From NCBI RefSeq assembly GCF_900109945.1, contig NZ_FOBX01000002.1, positions 744,001-808,000 on the forward strand: 64,000 nt of DNA, written 5' to 3'. The stretch's first letter is position 1. Every line of letters begins with the position of its first letter. Source of the DNA: Bradyrhizobium sp. OK095 (GTDB lineage Bacteria; Pseudomonadota; Alphaproteobacteria; Rhizobiales; Xanthobacteraceae). The notes under the pieces were generated by a model, which was not told the origin of the DNA, did no database searches, and was given only the letters and a program-made list of their open reading frames with translations. Positions 9,326 through 17,985 of the stretch are shown piece after piece. The position numbers and the translations under genes were made by a program.

Positions 9326-10027
9326 TCATGCACTCTCTGCAATCGCCGTCTTGCCCGCACCCGGCGCCAATTCGTGGCTCAAATGCGAAGCAATTGCGGC
9401 GTCGTTAAGTCCGATACCCCTCAGGAGAAACTCACAGAGCTGCCGCTCGAGGTCGTTCGCCTTGCCGTAAGCGAGGCAAGGCGCGGCCGGCAGCCTGGTC
9501 AGCGCAGCCGTCATCAACGTGTGATGCGCAAACCAGAACAGGTTGAGCGGATCGCCGCTGAATGGGCGCGCGTCACCGCTGGCAACCGCGCGCTCGAGCG
9601 AGGCGACGAAGACCGCCCCGATCAGCTTCTCGATCTTGGCATATAGCAGACGGGCGAATTCGCCATCATCCAAATGACTCGTGGCCATCAGTCGCAGGCG
9701 CTGCGCTTCTTCCTGATCGGGACCGTCAGCGATGTGGAGGAAGTGCTGGACCATGCCGCGGATCAGCTCGACCAGGGCAGCCGTCGACGGCTCCCGCTCG
9801 AGCAGCTCCATCAAGGCCGGGTCCGCCTCGCACTCGTCACTGAGGATTTCTGCGTAGAGCGCCGCCTTGGACGGGAAATGCTTGAACAGCAGCGCTTCGG
9901 AAATGGCAGCGGCGGCCGCCACGCTCTTCGTCGTGGTGCCGGTGTAGCCGTGTCGGGCAAAGCAGCGTTTTGCGGCACCGAGGATCAATTGACGCCTCAG
10001 GTCGCTCGTCATACGCAATGAGCTCAT
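9326..10027 (-). CDS. TetR/AcrR-family repressor of the RND efflux operon
   Basis: A regulator of about 233 residues. The N-terminal helix-turn-helix is clear (RRQLILGAAKRCFARHGYTGTT then ISEALLFKHFPSKAALYAEIL), followed by a divergent ligand-binding region. The frame is open further upstream to 10081, but a perfect palindrome at 10032-10047 would then lie inside the gene. I prefer the ATG at 10027, with 10012 (MTSDLRRQ) as an alternative, which places the operator just before the start. It is the first gene of the efflux operon, so repression should be autoregulatory and relieved by a pump substrate. Confidence 0.88.
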   Translation of the reverse strand: MSSLRMTSDLRRQLILGAAKRCFARHGYTGTTTKSVAAAAAISEALLFKHFPSKAALYAEILSDECEADPALMELLEREPSTAALVELIRGMVQHFLHIADGPDQEEAQRLRLMATSHLDDGEFARLLYAKIEKLIGAVFVASLERAVASGDARPFSGDPLNLFWFAHHTLMTAALTRLPAAPCLAYGKANDLERQLCEFLLRGIGLNDAAIASHLSHELAPGAGKTAIAESA

Positions 10028-10031
10028 ACTA

Positions 10032-10047
10032 GTGAGTAAGCACTCAC
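10032..10047. promoter_or_regulatory. TetR operator of the efflux operon
   Basis: The sequence GTGAGTAAGCACTCAC is a perfect 6-4-6 inverted repeat immediately upstream of the TetR start. On the minus strand a TTGACT hexamer at 10057-10062 lies just upstream, so a bound repressor would overlap the promoter. The operator role is inferred from symmetry, spacing and neighbourhood. Confidence 0.7.
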
Positions 10048-10172
10048 CCACGCAAAAGTCAAGCATTATGCTGCATCGCAACCTGAAAGCGTTGTAAAAT
10101 CAGTGGAAATTGGCCACGCCTGCACGGCCCGCGAGCAGGACGACGTCCGCGGGCGACGCGAGCCGGATGGGC

Positions 10173-10763
10173 CTAGATCGGCCGAAAGCCGAGGTCGCCG
10201 CGGATCCGGTTGACGATGTAGGTCCCGTCCCGGGTGGGCAGGATCCGCTCAAGGCTGGCGCTGTCGATCTTCACATTGGCAAATCGCGGCCCGGCCGAGA
10301 CGTCGTGGACGGCTTTCGCGAAGGCCTCGACCTCCGCCATGGTCGAGATCGCGCAGGCGTCCCTGATGCCGCAGGCCCGGGCGACGCCGACGAGGTCGGC
10401 GGCGGCCGAGGTGTGGCTGGTCTGGCCGCCGGTCTCGCCATAGGCCTCGTTGTCGAGCACCACGATCGAGAGGTTAGACGGCTTCTGGAGCCCGATGGTG
10501 GCAAGGCTGCCCATGCCCATCAGCATCTCGCCGTCGCCGGTGATGACCAGCACCGGCAGCGTTGGCTGCGCCAAAGCGAGCCCGAGGCCGATCATCGCGG
10601 CACCGCCCATGCCACCCCAGAGATAGAAATTGCGGGCGTGGTCGCCGGCCGCGCAGATGTCGTTGGTGGAGGCCCCGAGGCCACCGATCGCAACCACGTC
10701 CTTGCGGTTCGCAAGCAGTGTAGAGACGACCTGACGGCGGTCGAGGAGATTGGCCTTGCTCAT
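10173..10763 (-). CDS. Thiamine-diphosphate decarboxylase, beta (cofactor-binding) subunit, ComE-like
   Basis: A 196-residue protein equivalent to the C-terminal half of a ThDP-dependent 2-oxoacid decarboxylase. The ThDP/magnesium motif is present as TGDGEMLMG followed about 25 residues later by VLDNEAYG, and GGLGASTND fits the sulfopyruvate/phosphonopyruvate decarboxylase group. Its ATG overlaps the stop of the upstream alpha subunit gene by 4 bases, so the two halves are made together. Split subunits are characteristic of sulfopyruvate decarboxylase (ComD/ComE). The true substrate is not certain. Confidence 0.82.
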   Translation of the reverse strand: MSKANLLDRRQVVSTLLANRKDVVAIGGLGASTNDICAAGDHARNFYLWGGMGGAAMIGLGLALAQPTLPVLVITGDGEMLMGMGSLATIGLQKPSNLSIVVLDNEAYGETGGQTSHTSAAADLVGVARACGIRDACAISTMAEVEAFAKAVHDVSAGPRFANVKIDSASLERILPTRDGTYIVNRIRGDLGFRPI

Positions 10764-11302
10764 TTGGTGAAAACCTTGGCGCCGATCAGGCGCTGCGACA
10801 GCAGGACGGCGGTGGGCGTCAGTGCGTTGTAGGCTTGGGCAGCGGCGGCCTCCAGCACGGCCGGCACTTCAGCCGCGTTCGACGCGCGCAGCACCTGGAC
10901 GCCCGAGAGCTCGAACACACCTTGCGTGGTCGATCCCATCGGCACCTGCCACGGATTGAACTCGCCCCACTCGCCGCGCATGGTCACGAGCGTCAGGAAC
11001 GGAAAGCGCAGGACCGGGATCAGCGACAGCATGTTGATGCAATTGCCGACGCCGCTCGACTGCATCAGCAAAACGCCGCGCTGGCCGCCGGTCCAGGCAC
11101 CGGCCAATAGCGCCACGCCCTCCTCCTCCGTCGTCAGCGGAATGCCGCGCATCGTGGACGAGCTCAGCACGCGCTCGATCAGTTTTGAATGGCCGGCATC
11201 GGGCACGTAGGGCACCTGCCGGACATCGAAGCGTTGCAACGTTGCGAAAATATCGTCGGGCCAACTCGGGGCCGTGTCGGCAGCATCAGCGCGGGCGTGC
11301 AT
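10760..11302 (-). CDS. Thiamine-diphosphate decarboxylase, alpha subunit, ComD-like
   Basis: A 180-residue protein equivalent to the N-terminal (PYR) domain of ThDP decarboxylases. The conserved cofactor-activating glutamate lies in LTTEEEGVALLAGAW, and MQSSGVGNCIN and MRGEWGEFNPWQ match the ComD/phosphonopyruvate decarboxylase pattern. It is followed with a 4-base overlap by the beta subunit. It faces a cytochrome P450 gene across about 106 bases. No sulfolactate or phosphonate genes are near, so assignment to sulfopyruvate rather than another 3-substituted pyruvate rests on family resemblance. Confidence 0.8.
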   Translation of the reverse strand: MHARADAADTAPSWPDDIFATLQRFDVRQVPYVPDAGHSKLIERVLSSSTMRGIPLTTEEEGVALLAGAWTGGQRGVLLMQSSGVGNCINMLSLIPVLRFPFLTLVTMRGEWGEFNPWQVPMGSTTQGVFELSGVQVLRASNAAEVPAVLEAAAAQAYNALTPTAVLLSQRLIGAKVFTK

Positions 11303-11408
11303 TTTCCTGTCCGGTCGGCTTGCAAATCACGGCACGACTGTAGACGGTGACCCGCGCGGCTCGAAAGAGCGAAAACAGCATATCGGTCTCAACCGGCGAG
11401 TATGGCGG

Positions 11409-12641
11409 ATGAACGCAAGTGCGAAAGAACTGGCCGCCCATTTCGATCTGGAGAAGCTGACCGCGGAATTTTACGCCGATCCCTACCCGACCTATCGTGC
11501 ACTGCGGGAGAACGAGCCGGTCAAGCGCCTACGCAACGGCACCGTGTTCCTGACCCGCTATGACGACCTCGTCACCAGCTACAAGAACACCAAATCGTTC
11601 AGCTCGGACAAGAAGCGCGAGTTCGCGCCGAAATACGGCGACACGCCGCTCTACGAGCACCACACCACGAGCCTCGTCTTCAATGACCCTCCGGCGCACA
11701 CCCGCGTGCGCCGCCTGATCATGGGCGCGCTGTCGCCGCGCGCGATCGCAGGGATGGAGCCTGATATCGTCAAGCTCGTCGACGGTCTGCTCGACGCCAT
11801 CGCCACCAAGGGCGAATGCGAGCTGATCGAGGATTTCGCCGCCTCCATTCCCATCGAGGTGATCGGCAATCTGCTCGACGTGCCCCATGAGGAGCGTACG
11901 CCGCTGCGTGAATGGTCGCTGGCGATCCTCGGCGCGCTCGAGCCTGTGGTGTCGCCTGACGTAGCCGCGCGCGGCAACAAGGCCGTGACGGACTTCCTCG
12001 CCTATCTCGCGACGTTGGTCGCGCGACGGCGCCAGAGGCCCGGCAATCCCGAACGCGACGTGCTGACGCGGCTGATCCAGGGAGAAGGTAACGGCGAGGA
12101 GAACGGCGAGCGGCTGACCGAGAAGGAGTTGCTGCACAATTGCATCTTCCTGCTCAATGCCGGGCATGAGACCACCACCAATCTGATCGGCAACGGTCTC
12201 GTCGCGCTGCACCGGAACCCAGATCAGAAGCAGCGGCTCATCGACAACCCCGACATGATCAAGACGGCGGTCGAGGAGATACTCCGCTACGAGAGCTCGA
12301 ACCAGCTCGGCAACCGCATGACCACGGAGCGTGTCGAACTCGGCGGCGTGATGCTCGATGCCGGCACGTCGGTGACGTTGTGCATTGGTGCTGCCAACCG
12401 CGATCCCGCGCAGTTTCCGGATCCCGAAAACTTCGACGTCGCGCGCACGCCGAACCGGCATCTTGCGTTTGCCACCGGCGCGCATCAATGCGCGGGCATG
12501 GCGCTGGCGCGCCTGGAGGGTGCAATTGCAATCTCGCGCTTCCTGGCGCGCTTTCCGAATTATGCCGTGAGCGGCGCGCCGGTGCGGGGCGGACGGGTGC
12601 GGTTCCGCGGGTTCCTGAGCGTGCCCTGCGCGATCGGCTGA
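11409..12641 (+). CDS. Cytochrome P450 (bacterial class I type)
   Basis: A soluble 410-residue P450 of the usual bacterial length. The I-helix oxygen-activation motif is NAGHETTTN, the ExxR motif is EEILRYE, and the haem loop is FATGAHQCAG with the cysteine ligand. I start at ATG 11409 (MNASAKE) because the longer open frame from 11274 overlaps the divergent decarboxylase gene and its first 45 residues do not look like a P450. No ferredoxin is adjacent. The rhodocoxin-reductase-like flavoprotein at 29463 could be an electron donor, but this is only a guess. The substrate is unknown. Confidence 0.92.
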   Translation: MNASAKELAAHFDLEKLTAEFYADPYPTYRALRENEPVKRLRNGTVFLTRYDDLVTSYKNTKSFSSDKKREFAPKYGDTPLYEHHTTSLVFNDPPAHTRVRRLIMGALSPRAIAGMEPDIVKLVDGLLDAIATKGECELIEDFAASIPIEVIGNLLDVPHEERTPLREWSLAILGALEPVVSPDVAARGNKAVTDFLAYLATLVARRRQRPGNPERDVLTRLIQGEGNGEENGERLTEKELLHNCIFLLNAGHETTTNLIGNGLVALHRNPDQKQRLIDNPDMIKTAVEEILRYESSNQLGNRMTTERVELGGVMLDAGTSVTLCIGAANRDPAQFPDPENFDVARTPNRHLAFATGAHQCAGMALARLEGAIAISRFLARFPNYAVSGAPVRGGRVRFRGFLSVPCAIG

Positions 12642-12660
12642 TCGAGGACTTTATTTTGCG

Positions 12661-12804
12661 TTGCGGATCAAATCGCCGCCGATCCTCGACATCAATCTGT
12701 TCGCCGGTATGAAGGTGGAAGACAGTCCGGCGCTGGCGAGCCAGGTGATCTATTTCAGCTTCGCGACGCTGACCACGACCGGCTATGGCGACGTCACGCC
12801 CTAA
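12661..12804 (+). pseudogene. Remnant of a potassium-channel pore region
   Basis: Just after the P450 stop, the frame with codons at 12661, 12664 and so on reads KSPPILDIN...VEDSPALASQ, then IYFSFATLTTTGYGDVTP and a TAA stop at 12802-12804. The TTTGYGD sequence is the selectivity filter of two-TM potassium channels, preceded by a normal pore helix. The second membrane helix that must follow is absent, because the stop coincides with the start of a palindromic repeat, and no start codon or first helix is evident upstream. I read this as a decayed fragment. The shortest ATG-started piece would be only 31 residues (12709-12804). Confidence 0.75.
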
Positions 12805-12848
12805 AGCGTGATCCGGAAAAGTGCGAAGCGGTTTTCCGGATCACGCTT
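12804..12848. repeat. Long palindromic repeat (GATCCGGAAAA family)
   Basis: Perfect 17-base inverted arms AAGCGTGATCCGGAAAA (12804-12820) and its complement (12832-12848) enclose an 11-base loop. This resembles a dispersed extragenic palindrome common in Bradyrhizobiaceae. It lies between the channel remnant and the convergent hybrid kinase gene and could act as a bidirectional transcription barrier. It begins exactly where the channel remnant is cut off. Confidence 0.8.
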
Positions 12849-12862
12849 CAGGCGTCAACCGG

Positions 12863-14875
12863 TCAGCGGCCCAGGACGGTCCTGATCTTTGCTGCCAGCT
12901 CCTGCCGACGATACGGCTTGTTGAGCATATGCACGTTGCTGTTGGGGCTTCCGTCCTGGACGATGGCAGTGTCGGTGTATCCTGACGTAAACAAGACCGC
13001 CAAGCCCGGGTACAGCTTATGGGCTCTGTCGGCAAGTTGGGGGCCATTGATGCCGCCGGGCATCACGACGTCGGTAAACAACAGATCGAAATCGCCGATC
13101 GACTTGAGTGTCTCCAGTGCTTCCGCACCATTGGTCGCGCCCGTCACGTCATAACCGAGGCTCGCCAAGAGTACCATGACCTGCGTGCGGACCAGTTCAT
13201 CGTCCTCGACGACAAGGATTTTTTCCGAGCCGACGGGCGTCGACTTCACGTGCCGCGGCACGTTGTCGGTCGCAGCATCTCTCCCTAATCTTGGCAAATA
13301 AAGCTCGACGGTCGTTCCGTGACCAAGCTCCGAGCAAATCCGGACAAATCCCTTCGATTGCTTGACAAAGCCGTAGACCATGCTGAGCCCAAGGCCGCTG
13401 CCCTTGCCGAAATCCTTGGTGGTGAAAAAAGGCTCGAAAGCGTGAAGTCTCGTTTTCTCGTCCATTCCGGTTCCGGTGTCCGAAACCGAGATCAGCGTGT
13501 ACATCCCGGGCGTGACGTCCGGTTGGTCGGCGACGTAGGCCTGATCGAGTTGAAGGTTTTTCGTTTCGATGGTCAACTTGCCGCCATCCGGCAACGCGTC
13601 ACGCGCATTGACGGAAAGGTTCAGAAGCGCATTTTCGAGCTGCACCGCATCGATGAGGACGGCGCCGGCGTCTTTCCCGAGCCGAATCTCGAGCTCGACC
13701 TGTCCACCGACGGCGCGACGAAGCAGGCCGTCGACACCGGAGACAAGGCCGTTGATATCAACGGCCTTGGGGTCCAGCGCCTGGCGTCGCGAGAAAGCCA
13801 GCAGCCGGCACGTCATCTCGGCGCCGCGCTCAGCTGCTTTCCGGATCATCTCCGCCAGATTGTGCAGATCCTGGTTGGCGGAAACGCCTTCCGCGAGAAT
13901 TTCTGAATTGCCCAGGATGACCGTCAGCAGATTATTGAAATCATGCGCAATGCCTCCGGTCATTTGGCCCACCGCCTCCAGCCGCTGTGCCTGCCGAAGC
14001 TGTTCTTCCATTTTCCTCTGGTCGGTGACATCTGTCAGCATAGCGCAGACCGATAGATGCTCGCCCCATTGAATCGGAAATACCCGGTTCTCCATCTCGA
14101 TGACGGTGCCGTCGGCTTTTTTGCCTTTCACCGCGTAGAAGCCCGGTGAGCCGGCACCTGACAGGCGGTTCTTGTTGAAAGTCGATATCCGCTCGCGCTC
14201 CTCGTCGGCGAAAAGAACCCTGCAATCCTGCAACCCAAGCACTTCATCGACGCTTCCGTAGCCCAACATGCGGGCCAGTTCGCCGTTGGCCATGACCGGC
14301 TTGAAGTCGTGATGAACGAGGATTGCGATATTCGCCTGACCGACGAGGGTCTCGAGACGGGTGTTGATTTCCTGTAAAGCCCGGTTGGCCGCTTCGAGTT
14401 GTAACGACTTCTGCTCGAGTTTGCGGACCAGGACCTTGCTGTATTGCTGCAGGGTCGCATCCTCGTTGCCTTGGACCTGACGCAGGGTCTGTGGCCGCGC
14501 TTTCGCGATATCCGCCTCGACCAGCCGAATGCGGGCGATAAATTCTTCCGGCTCCAGCGGCTTGATCAGGAAGGCGTCGGCCCCGAGACTCATGGCGAGC
14601 TCTTCGTCTTCCGGAGCGGTATAGGTTGCGGTATAGACGACGAATGGAATGTTCCGGAGCCGTTCGTCCGACTTCCATTGGCGCAACAGCGTGTAGCCGT
14701 CCATGATGGGCATCAGCAGATCGGAAATAATGATGTCGGGTGGCGTTTGTCGCGCTTTCGCCAGTCCTTCCGCACCCTGGTGGGCGGATTCAACGACATA
14801 TCCATAACCGGTGAGGAGCACCTGCAGATAGTACAGGTTCTCTTCCTTGTCATCGACAATGAGAATGCGCGTCAT
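12863..14875 (-). CDS. Hybrid histidine kinase with N- and C-terminal receivers
   Basis: A soluble protein of about 670 residues. An N-terminal receiver (1-120, acceptor in IISDLLMPIMDG) is followed by a coiled coil (about 135-175), a PAS domain (about 175-295), a HisKA helix of the HDFNN class (GGIAHDFNNLLTVILGN), a HATPase domain (GKGSGLGLSMVYG) and a C-terminal receiver (LLFTDVVMPGG). The ATG at 14875 is preferred over GTG at 14881 because GGAG lies 5 bases before it. It follows the receiver gene with 2 bases between them and should belong to the same phosphorelay. No DNA-binding domain is present. Confidence 0.92.
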   Translation of the reverse strand: MTRILIVDDKEENLYYLQVLLTGYGYVVESAHQGAEGLAKARQTPPDIIISDLLMPIMDGYTLLRQWKSDERLRNIPFVVYTATYTAPEDEELAMSLGADAFLIKPLEPEEFIARIRLVEADIAKARPQTLRQVQGNEDATLQQYSKVLVRKLEQKSLQLEAANRALQEINTRLETLVGQANIAILVHHDFKPVMANGELARMLGYGSVDEVLGLQDCRVLFADEERERISTFNKNRLSGAGSPGFYAVKGKKADGTVIEMENRVFPIQWGEHLSVCAMLTDVTDQRKMEEQLRQAQRLEAVGQMTGGIAHDFNNLLTVILGNSEILAEGVSANQDLHNLAEMIRKAAERGAEMTCRLLAFSRRQALDPKAVDINGLVSGVDGLLRRAVGGQVELEIRLGKDAGAVLIDAVQLENALLNLSVNARDALPDGGKLTIETKNLQLDQAYVADQPDVTPGMYTLISVSDTGTGMDEKTRLHAFEPFFTTKDFGKGSGLGLSMVYGFVKQSKGFVRICSELGHGTTVELYLPRLGRDAATDNVPRHVKSTPVGSEKILVVEDDELVRTQVMVLLASLGYDVTGATNGAEALETLKSIGDFDLLFTDVVMPGGINGPQLADRAHKLYPGLAVLFTSGYTDTAIVQDGSPNSNVHMLNKPYRRQELAAKIRTVLGR

Positions 14876-14877
14876 GC

Positions 14878-15249
14878 TCACTCCGGCGGCAGAAATTTTC
14901 TGATTTCCGACACGAACGTATCCGGGTCGATCGGCTTTTCAATATAGCCATCGCAGCCGGCTGCCAGCGCCTTCTCGCGGTCTCCCGCCATCGCATAGGA
15001 TGTGACGGCGATGATCGGCACATCCTGCAGCGGGGCAATGCTGCGCAACGCCCGCGCCACGTCATAGCCGTGCATAACGGGCAGCTGAATATCGAGCAGG
15101 ATAATCGCTGGATTGGCGGTTTTTCCAAGTTCAATCCCGCGAGCTCCGTCCAGCGCAGCGACGACGCTATAGCCATGTTTCTCCAGCAGGAAAGTGGTCA
15201 GATAGCGGTTCTGCTCGTTGTCTTCAATTAACAGGACGGTTCTGTTCAT
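14878..15249 (-). CDS. Single-domain response regulator (DivK/CheY-like)
   Basis: A 123-residue receiver starting MNRTVLLIEDNEQNR, with phospho-acceptor in ILLDIQLPVMHG and the KPID lysine. It has no output domain and resembles DivK-type relay receivers. The ATG at 15249 overlaps the stop of the sensor kinase gene by 4 bases. The longer open frame to 15306 lies within the kinase gene and is rejected. It probably carries phosphate between the membrane kinase encoded upstream and another partner. Confidence 0.9.
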   Translation of the reverse strand: MNRTVLLIEDNEQNRYLTTFLLEKHGYSVVAALDGARGIELGKTANPAIILLDIQLPVMHGYDVARALRSIAPLQDVPIIAVTSYAMAGDREKALAAGCDGYIEKPIDPDTFVSEIRKFLPPE

Positions 15250-17720
15250 GGTTCGATGGATCCATTTATCGGCAGCTTGAACGTGAAGATGCTGCCGCGC
15301 CCCCACTCGCTTTCGACCTCAATGGCGCCTCCAAGCAGCTCCGCAAGCCGGCGGCAAATGGCCAATCCCAGACCGGTACCGTCGTGCTGGCGCGAAATTC
15401 CGCTGTCGATCTGACGGAAAGGCTGGAACAATGTCGTGAGATGCTCGGGCTTGATGCCAATGCCGGTATCGGCGACATGAATGTGCAGCAGCTCCGGCTG
15501 CGCGACCGCGACAGGCGGGATTGATTGAGAGGCGGCATCAATGGTCAGTTTGACCCCGCCGTGGTCGGTGAATTTGATTGCATTGTTCACAAGATTGAGC
15601 AGCACCTGCTCGACGCGACGCTGATCGCTGATCATCCAGCAAGGCTTCGACAAGGCCTGGACTTCCAGTTTCAGGCCCTTGGCTTGCGCCATCGGGGCCA
15701 TCAGGGCGGCAATCCGCTCGATCGAACTCCCGAGGTCGAACGCCTTTCGATTGACCTCGAGCTCTCCGGCTTCGATCTTCGAAATATCGAGTACGTCGTT
15801 GATGAGATCGAGCAGATGCCGGGCGCTTCGGCGCACCATGCCGAGTTGCTTGGTCTGTTCGCCATTGAGTGCCCCGGCCAGCCCTTGCAGCATGATTCCG
15901 GTGAACCCAATGATGGAATTGAGCGGCGTGCGCAATTCATGCGACATGTTGGCCAGGAATGCCGACTTGATCTGGTCTGCGTCTTCAGCACGCGCGAGCG
16001 CCGTCTGCAATTCGCTGGTGCGGTCGGACACCTTTCGCTCAAGGCTTTCATTCAGGTCGCGCAGCGCGCGTTCCGCTTGTTTGCGCTCGGACACGTCAAT
16101 TCCCACGCCGACCAGGCAAGGCATTTCCTCAAATATCACGCGCCTGCCCGTGAAGAAATAAGGCGTGCGGCTGCCGTCCCTGGACAAGAACGTCGCCTCG
16201 ATATAGGCCTCGCCGCGATCAAACACCTCGGCGATTTTCTGCTCCAGCGGCAGCTTTTCTTCGCCGCAGAAGAAGTCCAGCGGATGCATGGTCGCGATCT
16301 CGTGTTGCGAGTAGCCGGAAACAATTTCAAAATTCCGGTTCCAGCGCAAAAAACGACCTTGATCGTTGTACAAATAAACGATGCCCGGCATAGCTTCGAT
16401 CATCGAGTCGGAAAACCGCATCGCCATTTGCGCCGTGGTTTCTGCCTTCTGCAATTCTTCCTTTCGAGCGAAGTTGTCGAGGGCAAATGAAATATCCCCC
16501 GCCGCCTCGGCAAGTACGGCCGTCTCCTCGTCTTGAAAAAAGCCGACGTGGTTGGCGTAGACCGTGAGGGTGCCGCAAACCTCGTTCTTCAGCCGGATCG
16601 GGAAAACCGCGGACGCGCGAAAACCGCGACTTCTGGCTTGCGGCTGCCAGAGCAGCGTGACGGGGTCGTTGAAGAAGTCCTGGCAGATATAGCGCCGGCC
16701 TTCGCGGAAGGCTGTGCCGGTCGGGCCGCGGCCCTCGGGGCGATCGTCGGTATAGATCTCGACGCTTTTCAGGTAGCCCCTGTCGTCGCCGCATACAGCG
16801 ATCGGCACCAGCAATTTGGTTTCCGGATCGCCCCATCCGATCCACGCCATCGGAAACCCGCCCTGCTCCACCAGGGCGTTGCAGACCTTTTGCAGCAGAT
16901 CGCGCTGCGTTCCGGAGACAACGATCGCCTGGTTGATCAGGCTCAATGCCGAATAGAGGCGGTTGAGCCGGCGCAGCTGGGCCTCGGCCGCCTTGCGCTC
17001 GGAAACGTCATGGAGGACCAAGATGCAAGGCTTTTGGTCATCCCACTCGGTCTGCAAGATCGAAGCCTCGAACGGAAATTCTTCACCATTTCTCCTGAAT
17101 CCGCTCATCGTGGCGAGGGGCCCGGCAGACTGGCCGCTGCCTTCTGCGGGCGATTGATGTGCCAAGGACAGCCCGTCGGGTATGAACCGGCTGATCGGCT
17201 GTCCCAGCGCCTCCATATGCGACCAGCCGAAGACCGTTTCCGCTGCTGCGTTGAACGTGACGACCCGCTGCAGGCTATCGATCGTGATGACCGCGCTCTG
17301 TGCCGAACGGATGACGTGCGACATATTTTGTTCGCCGACCCGCATGCGCCGCTCGTGGATGCGGATGCGATCAATCAAGAAAACGACGATGCCAGCGACA
17401 CCGATGAAGATTGCGGCGGACACCAGCGGATGAGGTGCTGCCGCGCTCGGATTCGCCGGCAACAGAAACAGATAATTGAGCGCAATTGCCGACAGCGCTG
17501 TTGTCAATCCACCCGCCCATGCGCCGGCAAAGCCGGCGGCCACCACGACAGCCAGATAATAAACGCCGAAGGGCACCGCCGCACTGAACGGCGATAGCAG
17601 CATGGTCAGCAAAGTCGCCGCACCAACCGCGAGGACGGCCACGGCAACTGAAAAAAGCCCACGGCGGTTCGATACCCGCATCATGGCTGGTGGCGCGCTC
17701 AGTTTTTCCGCGTTGGACAT
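15246..17720 (-). CDS. Membrane sensor histidine kinase (DUF4118-like, PAS-GAF-PAS)
   Basis: An 824-residue kinase. Residues about 20-125 contain clustered membrane helices of the KdpD-like DUF4118 type with almost no periplasmic loop. A PAS domain (about 130-250), a GAF domain (about 265-415), a second PAS domain (about 430-550), a coiled coil, HisKA with the histidine in ANMSHELRTPLNS, and HATPase (DTGIGIKPEHL, GTGLGLAICRRL) follow. Several cytoplasmic sensory modules suggest integration of redox or small-molecule signals. It is the first gene of a three-gene phosphorelay and overlaps the receiver gene by 4 bases. Confidence 0.93.
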   Translation of the reverse strand: MSNAEKLSAPPAMMRVSNRRGLFSVAVAVLAVGAATLLTMLLSPFSAAVPFGVYYLAVVVAAGFAGAWAGGLTTALSAIALNYLFLLPANPSAAAPHPLVSAAIFIGVAGIVVFLIDRIRIHERRMRVGEQNMSHVIRSAQSAVITIDSLQRVVTFNAAAETVFGWSHMEALGQPISRFIPDGLSLAHQSPAEGSGQSAGPLATMSGFRRNGEEFPFEASILQTEWDDQKPCILVLHDVSERKAAEAQLRRLNRLYSALSLINQAIVVSGTQRDLLQKVCNALVEQGGFPMAWIGWGDPETKLLVPIAVCGDDRGYLKSVEIYTDDRPEGRGPTGTAFREGRRYICQDFFNDPVTLLWQPQARSRGFRASAVFPIRLKNEVCGTLTVYANHVGFFQDEETAVLAEAAGDISFALDNFARKEELQKAETTAQMAMRFSDSMIEAMPGIVYLYNDQGRFLRWNRNFEIVSGYSQHEIATMHPLDFFCGEEKLPLEQKIAEVFDRGEAYIEATFLSRDGSRTPYFFTGRRVIFEEMPCLVGVGIDVSERKQAERALRDLNESLERKVSDRTSELQTALARAEDADQIKSAFLANMSHELRTPLNSIIGFTGIMLQGLAGALNGEQTKQLGMVRRSARHLLDLINDVLDISKIEAGELEVNRKAFDLGSSIERIAALMAPMAQAKGLKLEVQALSKPCWMISDQRRVEQVLLNLVNNAIKFTDHGGVKLTIDAASQSIPPVAVAQPELLHIHVADTGIGIKPEHLTTLFQPFRQIDSGISRQHDGTGLGLAICRRLAELLGGAIEVESEWGRGSIFTFKLPINGSIEP

Positions 17721-17887
17721 GCCGTCTCAGCAGCAGGAAGGCGGCGAGGCCAACGCGTCTGCGGCTTGGCGGGAACACGCTCCTCCTTGGGGGTGGGTAA
17801 GCATGCGTGTCCTTTCTCATCACTATAAATCGGCCGACTCGCCACCGTAACATCAGCTTCGGAGAAGTGCCGGTTTTAGTATGATTT

Positions 17888-17932
17888 CACCCAAAGACAG
17901 GCCTTGTCATAGCAAGGCCGATCGCTTGGGTG
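17888..17932. other. Nested hairpin in the 17.7-18.0 kb gap
   Basis: The 265-base gap between the sensor kinase start and the isomerase stop has no plausible gene. It contains two nested inverted repeats: outer CACCCAAAG / CTTGGGTG (17888-17896, 17925-17932) and inner GGCCTTG / CAAGGCC (17900-17906, 17913-17919). It lies downstream of the catabolic operon on the minus strand and may mark its 3' end, although it lacks a T run. Confidence 0.5.
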
Positions 17933-17985
17933 CGATCCGCCGCAGGGATTGCTGCCTCGACCCGCGCCCTCGCAACGCCGGCGGT

